Of a stretch of DNA of 64,000 nucleotides, positions 63,501 through 64,000 are shown in pieces. How positions within the stretch are numbered: the first letter of the stretch is position 1; the number at the start of each line of letters is the position of its first letter. The stretch is from NCBI RefSeq assembly GCF_036621135.1, contig NZ_JAZIBG010000036.1, positions 124,001-188,000 on the forward strand, read 5' to 3'. A program made the position numbers and the translations under genes. Origin of the DNA: Aquincola agrisoli. GTDB lineage: Bacteria; Pseudomonadota; Gammaproteobacteria; Burkholderiales; Burkholderiaceae_C. Under the pieces are notes generated by a model that saw only the letters and a program-made list of their open reading frames with translations, ran no database searches and was not told the origin of the DNA.

Positions 63501-63609
63501 GCTCGGCCGTGGCGGCCTGGAGGTGGGCCGGTGCGAAGTCGGCGGAGTAGAGAACCCGCGCTTCGAGCTCTTCGATCAGGGGCCGCGCCGGCCTGGGGAA
63601 TGGTTTCAT
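54541..63609 (-). CDS. Giant LEPR-XLL / DUF4347 / cadherin-like-repeat surface protein
   Basis: This is a 3022-residue protein. The N-terminus has no ordinary signal peptide but a LEPR-XLL-type element (L-E-A-R-V-L-Y-S-A-D, about 15-24). A DUF4347 region (about 55-310) follows: a degenerate first half with His118, then a full copy with H-F-L-T-H-G-G-A-G (His210) and L-V-Y-G-C-D-V-A (Cys253), a caspase-like pair. Next are two right-handed beta-helix modules (about 320-850 and 850-1390), each ending F-T-D-T-S-E-F. Eleven Ig/cadherin-like repeats joined by N-D-A-P follow (to about 2780), then a Pro-rich linker, a C-terminal Trp-rich hydrophobic segment (L-L-W-W-A-S-R-A-G-G-L-V-A-S-M-L) and an acidic tail. 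It is probably an adhesin or biofilm matrix protein; its export route is not visible. Confidence 0.88.
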   Translation of the reverse strand: MKPFPRPARPLIEELEARVLYSADFAPAHLQAATAEHRSLDAATRTGAMPAEARPHEVVFVDERVADPDGQVAILAAQRGDGVDLDVVTIEAGEDGSERIAEVLAQQPRGTGWHVIGHPGEGGVQLGTRGVGSLAQATSIGPVREAATDLVFIDAGVDDAEQLLADITRQAADGRRIEAIVLDGRRDGIAQVTEALAGRSGVGALHFLTHGGAGRLIVGNGVLDAVALQQRAGEIAGWRSALADDADLLVYGCDVAEGAAGRAFVKTLAELTGADVAASDNRTGAVTRGGDWTLEMHTGRIEAELAFGMQVQAQWQGVLATYTVTSTADTNTSGTLRWAIHQANGNAGTDTIHFNIAGTGVHTITLSSALPTLTGTVVLDASTDDSFAANGSRPAIILDGDNLNADGLQLASGSGGSTVRGLVIRNFRGDGIQIDAGSDGNTIAGNYIGSLGNSGNAQGTGNRDAGIYVLSGNNTIGGTTAADRNVLSGNANGLFIEGASATGNQIIGNHIGTNLAGTAAIANTYDGVHLAGGASANTIGGANANQRNIISGNGDDGILINGEASDGNIVKGNWIGVGADGAAVLGNGGDGIYLEDGPDNTVIGGPTTGEGNWVAAAGRVGIELDGASSGTLVQGNRIGTDLAGTANWGTQQNGILLEDGSAPISGPANNQILDNIVAFSGQGGVYTVAIQAYNTTGTGNTLSRNLVYGSAGLGIDLGANGVTANDAGDGDTGVNNLQNFPVLTLARTDEAGQVTVAGTLNSTANSYFRIEFFASASGNSSGYGLGEIYLGHADVATNASGNASIAATLNGVAMPAGYVVSATATRATSAAYTAFTDTSEFAKNVVAISSTQAVLVVDTNADTVNGDTTSISTLLASKGADGLISLREAITAINNTPAGSLPTQIDFAIAGSGVHTITLGSALPAITRPVVIDGTTDTASVTGNGGRPAIVLNGNGQNVDGLTLTSTAGGSTIRGLVVRNFFGAAIYIDAGSDGNTIAGNYLGAVDATGNLAAAVNGSYTVYIRGANNTVGGSTAADRNVLGTNGDGNTYGLIISGATANGNQILGNYIGIGADGVTAFSGVQDGITVFDGASNRIEGNVIAADGDHGVYINTSGSGTVVHNNLIGTNAAGTAVVSAPINGIRAVQVGVGTVITNNVIAGASASGIRLDASASGVTVQGNRIGTDAAGTANWGAQQNGIQVASSNNLIGGTGGGRGNIVAHSNQAASTYDGIAVSGGTGNAILGNRIYGTVAGTSGLGIDLGTSGATANDAGDADTGANNLQNFAVLTQASTDSTNSVNVAGTLNSTANSFFRIEFFASATANASGHGEGQIYLGYVNVATNASGNASFSATLTGLAVPAGHVVSATTTRSDSSYASFTDTSEFSAALTIAEANAAPVLTPSSPALAAINEDATANAGQTVASFLGSSVSDANTAALEGIALTALSSGNGTWQYSTNGGSTWTAVGAVSNSSALLLRATDLVRFVPDGQNATTASITYRAWDQTSGAAGSKVSTTTNGGTTAFSTASDTASITVTAVNDAPVLTPAAPSLVTIDENATGNSGQTVASIVGASITDVDTGAIQGIAITAAAEGNGTWQYSTDGGGSWTDVGAVSDSAALLLRDTDRVRFVPDGANGTTGSLTYRAWDRTSGSAGSKVTTASNGGTTAFSTATDTATITVTAVNDAPVATATGGTTGYTENAPAAAVDAGLTLDDVDSAQFHGAIVRISANYANGQDVLGFTNQNGITGSWDASTGTLTLTGTATLAQYQAALRSVSYANSSEAPGTAMRTVSFRVTDGAAWSADTTRGVAVTSVNDAPNGTTKTVTTLEDTAYTFTVADFGFGDVDGNSLQGVRITTPPGTGSLTLNGVTVSAGQTISTADITAGNLKFNPAADANGTGYASFTFQVQDAGGTANGGADTDPTPRTMTVDVTSVNDAPLLAPAAPALAPITEDDVGNGGQTVASFIGTSITDVDAGGQVGIAITGADAGNGAWQVSIDHGATWQALGPVSDSAALLLRGSDLIRFEPDTKNGTDASFTYRAWDGSSGTAGHKVDATLHGGSTVFSDAADQASISVVHVNDAPATGGIVIDVAEGGSHVFTVATFNFIDPVDTPAHALAAVTFTSLATAGTITLSGVAITAGQTVSAADIAAGLLRYTPAAGGHGEPYATFTVQLHDDGGTAHGGVDTDPVPRTATINVGAVNDAPVITSHGGGSSASASVAENTMAVATVTAADPDGPSLTYSISGGADGGLFTIDGVTGALSFITAPDFEAPADAGRNNVYDVIVQVSDGTLTDTQAIAVTVTPVNDNDPVITSLGGGATAAASVAENTAAVATVAATDADLPAQSLGYAIVGGADQARLRIDAATGALSFISAPDHEAPGDADGDNVYEVIVQATDGARTATQAISISVTDVDDTAPVVGASGGIVAHVENAAPVPIDPGLTVSDADSGTLAGATVRISTNYVAGQDRLAFVDQNGITGHWDAATGTLTLSGTATLAHYQAALRSVAYANTSDSPSTLVRTVAFSAHDGSAHSTEATRQVQVIAVNDAPQGRDGMLAIPAEGRAFTREDFGFRDPVDLPAHHLLAVVVDRLPATGRLTLGGQAVGVGTAVTAADLDAGRLVYTAVPGQDAVLGFRVQDDGGTAWGGADTDPQARSLVLRAPAANQAPVVAHAQFAVAQGEAVLLSATEIVASDPDGAFEDLSFTVFQVRHGRFELLDAPGEAVTTFTARQLTAGSVRFVQDGSAEAPGFLIVAHDGQVDSSPTAGAVSFRAAPPSPPPAPEPAPEPAPALPPPAWPPVDPGASAPPPLPPAPDPALSPAPPAETGAPAAPSAPVPEATLPPALPPPAAAPRPAGADNGARGEPAASRWRDGILRDSVAQLQGLLDGVASDGMLALFDTTPVPPLFAVQIDGASARGSLAPGDGGRADAPSDGASAPELDTLQVGLQASYVAMSTGLLWWASRAGGLVASMLATTPSWRHLDPLPILGEDEEEHDGTDPTADDPDPDSAQAMAAEALFDADD

Positions 63610-63689
63610 CGGGACTGCGATCCAGGAGGTCAGCCGGCGAACCCCCAGGGCCCGCTTCCAGGAAGCATTCTCGATGTCGGCAAATGTGC

Positions 63690-63715
63690 CTAAATATGAA
63701 ACTAAATCCCTAAAA
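63690..63715. promoter_or_regulatory. AT-rich upstream region with three CTAAA repeats
   Basis: CTAAAT, CTAAAT and CTAAAA begin at 63690, 63702 and 63710 in the 200-base gap upstream of the giant gene, in the AT-richest stretch nearby. It may hold regulator sites or the promoter. No clear -35/-10 pair could be fixed. Confidence 0.3.
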
Positions 63716-63809
63716 GTGCGTTGTTTTGCGTTTCTTCATCGGTGCGTTGTGCCGGATCGTGGTGCCGGTTCGCGCACTTGGTGTGACCCGCCCGCGCCCC
63801 GTCCGGGCC

Positions 63810-64000
63810 TCAGGTGTTGGGCTTGATGCGCCCCTCCGCGATGACGCGGCTCCACTTGTCGATCTCGGCCTCAATGCGCGCCTTGAACTCCGCCGGCGTG
63901 CTGCCGACCGGGATGAACCCCATGCCGGTGAGCTTGCTGTTCAGCGGGCCGGCCTTCACGGCCGACGAGGCGGCCTGGCCGATCTGCTGGAGTCGCTCGG
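63810..64000 (-). CDS. C-terminal end of a second Bug/TctC-family receptor (partial)
   Basis: The minus-strand frame is open to the right edge and ends with a TGA at 63812-63810. The 63 visible residues include L-T-G-M-G-F-I-P-V-G-S-T-P-A-E-F and I-E-A-E-I-D-K-W-S-R-V-I. This is the standard C-terminus of Bug receptors (strand, then a helix with D-K-W). The rest lies outside the window. The gene is upstream of the giant surface protein on the same strand, 200 bases away, and is probably unrelated to it. Confidence 0.9.
   Translation of the reverse strand, partial: ERLQQIGQAASSAVKAGPLNSKLTGMGFIPVGSTPAEFKARIEAEIDKWSRVIAEGRIKPNT

Noticed and set aside
55345..63693. A nearly 2.8-kb-codon open frame on the plus strand opposite the giant gene
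   Set aside because: It is the shadow of a GC-rich repetitive gene: composition is Arg/Val/Asp-rich without domains, and the minus-strand frame has clear repeats and N-D-A-P linkers.

Overview
The window is a GC-rich chromosomal segment (well above 60% G+C by eye) from a betaproteobacterium, most likely Burkholderiales (Comamonadaceae, Sphaerotilaceae or similar). The reasons are one complete and one partial Bug/TctC-type periplasmic receptor, three PEP-CTERM proteins, an AcoR-type sigma-54 activator beside an exaA/exaC-like quinoprotein ethanol system, and a giant LEPR-XLL/DUF4347 protein. Genus assignment is inference.

Layout. 1-5.4 kb: the end of a polymorphic toxin (Hint domain plus nuclease-like tip) with its overlapping immunity gene, then two small genes and a toxin-less secreted Rhs protein. 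5.4-8.2 kb: an Lnt-family acyltransferase and a lipoprotein. 8.2-18.8 kb: an ethanol-oxidation island on the minus strand (aldehyde dehydrogenase, cytochrome c, PQQ alcohol dehydrogenase, pentapeptide protein, azurin, DUF779). A divergent AcoR-type activator, a -24/-12 promoter and a perfect palindromic operator sit at its head, and a TonB receptor very like E. coli YncD (PqqU, the PQQ receptor) lies at its far end. 18.8-22 kb: a compact operon of four exported proteins, including a PEP-CTERM protein and a protein with a caspase-like His/Cys pattern. 22-30 kb: a TPP enzyme, a YedA-like exporter with a divergent Lrp regulator, a tRNA-Pro(TGG), and an SDR/MFS pair with a divergent LysR regulator. 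30-47 kb: a sugar-acid region with three GntR/FCD regulators, a carbohydrate ABC importer, and the L-arabonate and L-2-keto-3-deoxyarabonate dehydratases. It also holds two copies of a pairing of an exported alpha/beta-hydrolase with a PEP-CTERM protein, and a decayed IS21-type element. 47-54.5 kb: an EamA transporter, two low-complexity proteins and a LysR/Bug-receptor/SDR/SDR/CMD/lyase catabolic cluster. 54.5-63.6 kb: one 3022-residue cell-surface-type protein. 63.8-64 kb: the end of another Bug receptor.

How genes may work together. Ethanol is oxidised in the periplasm by the quinoprotein. Electrons would pass to the cytochrome c and possibly azurin, and acetaldehyde would be removed by the cytoplasmic dehydrogenase under sigma-54/AcoR control. 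No PQQ biosynthesis genes are visible, but a PqqU-like receptor is, which suggests scavenged cofactor. The ABC importer and the two dehydratases form the middle of the non-phosphorylative L-arabinose route. The steps before and after (dehydrogenase, lactonase, semialdehyde dehydrogenase) are not in the window.
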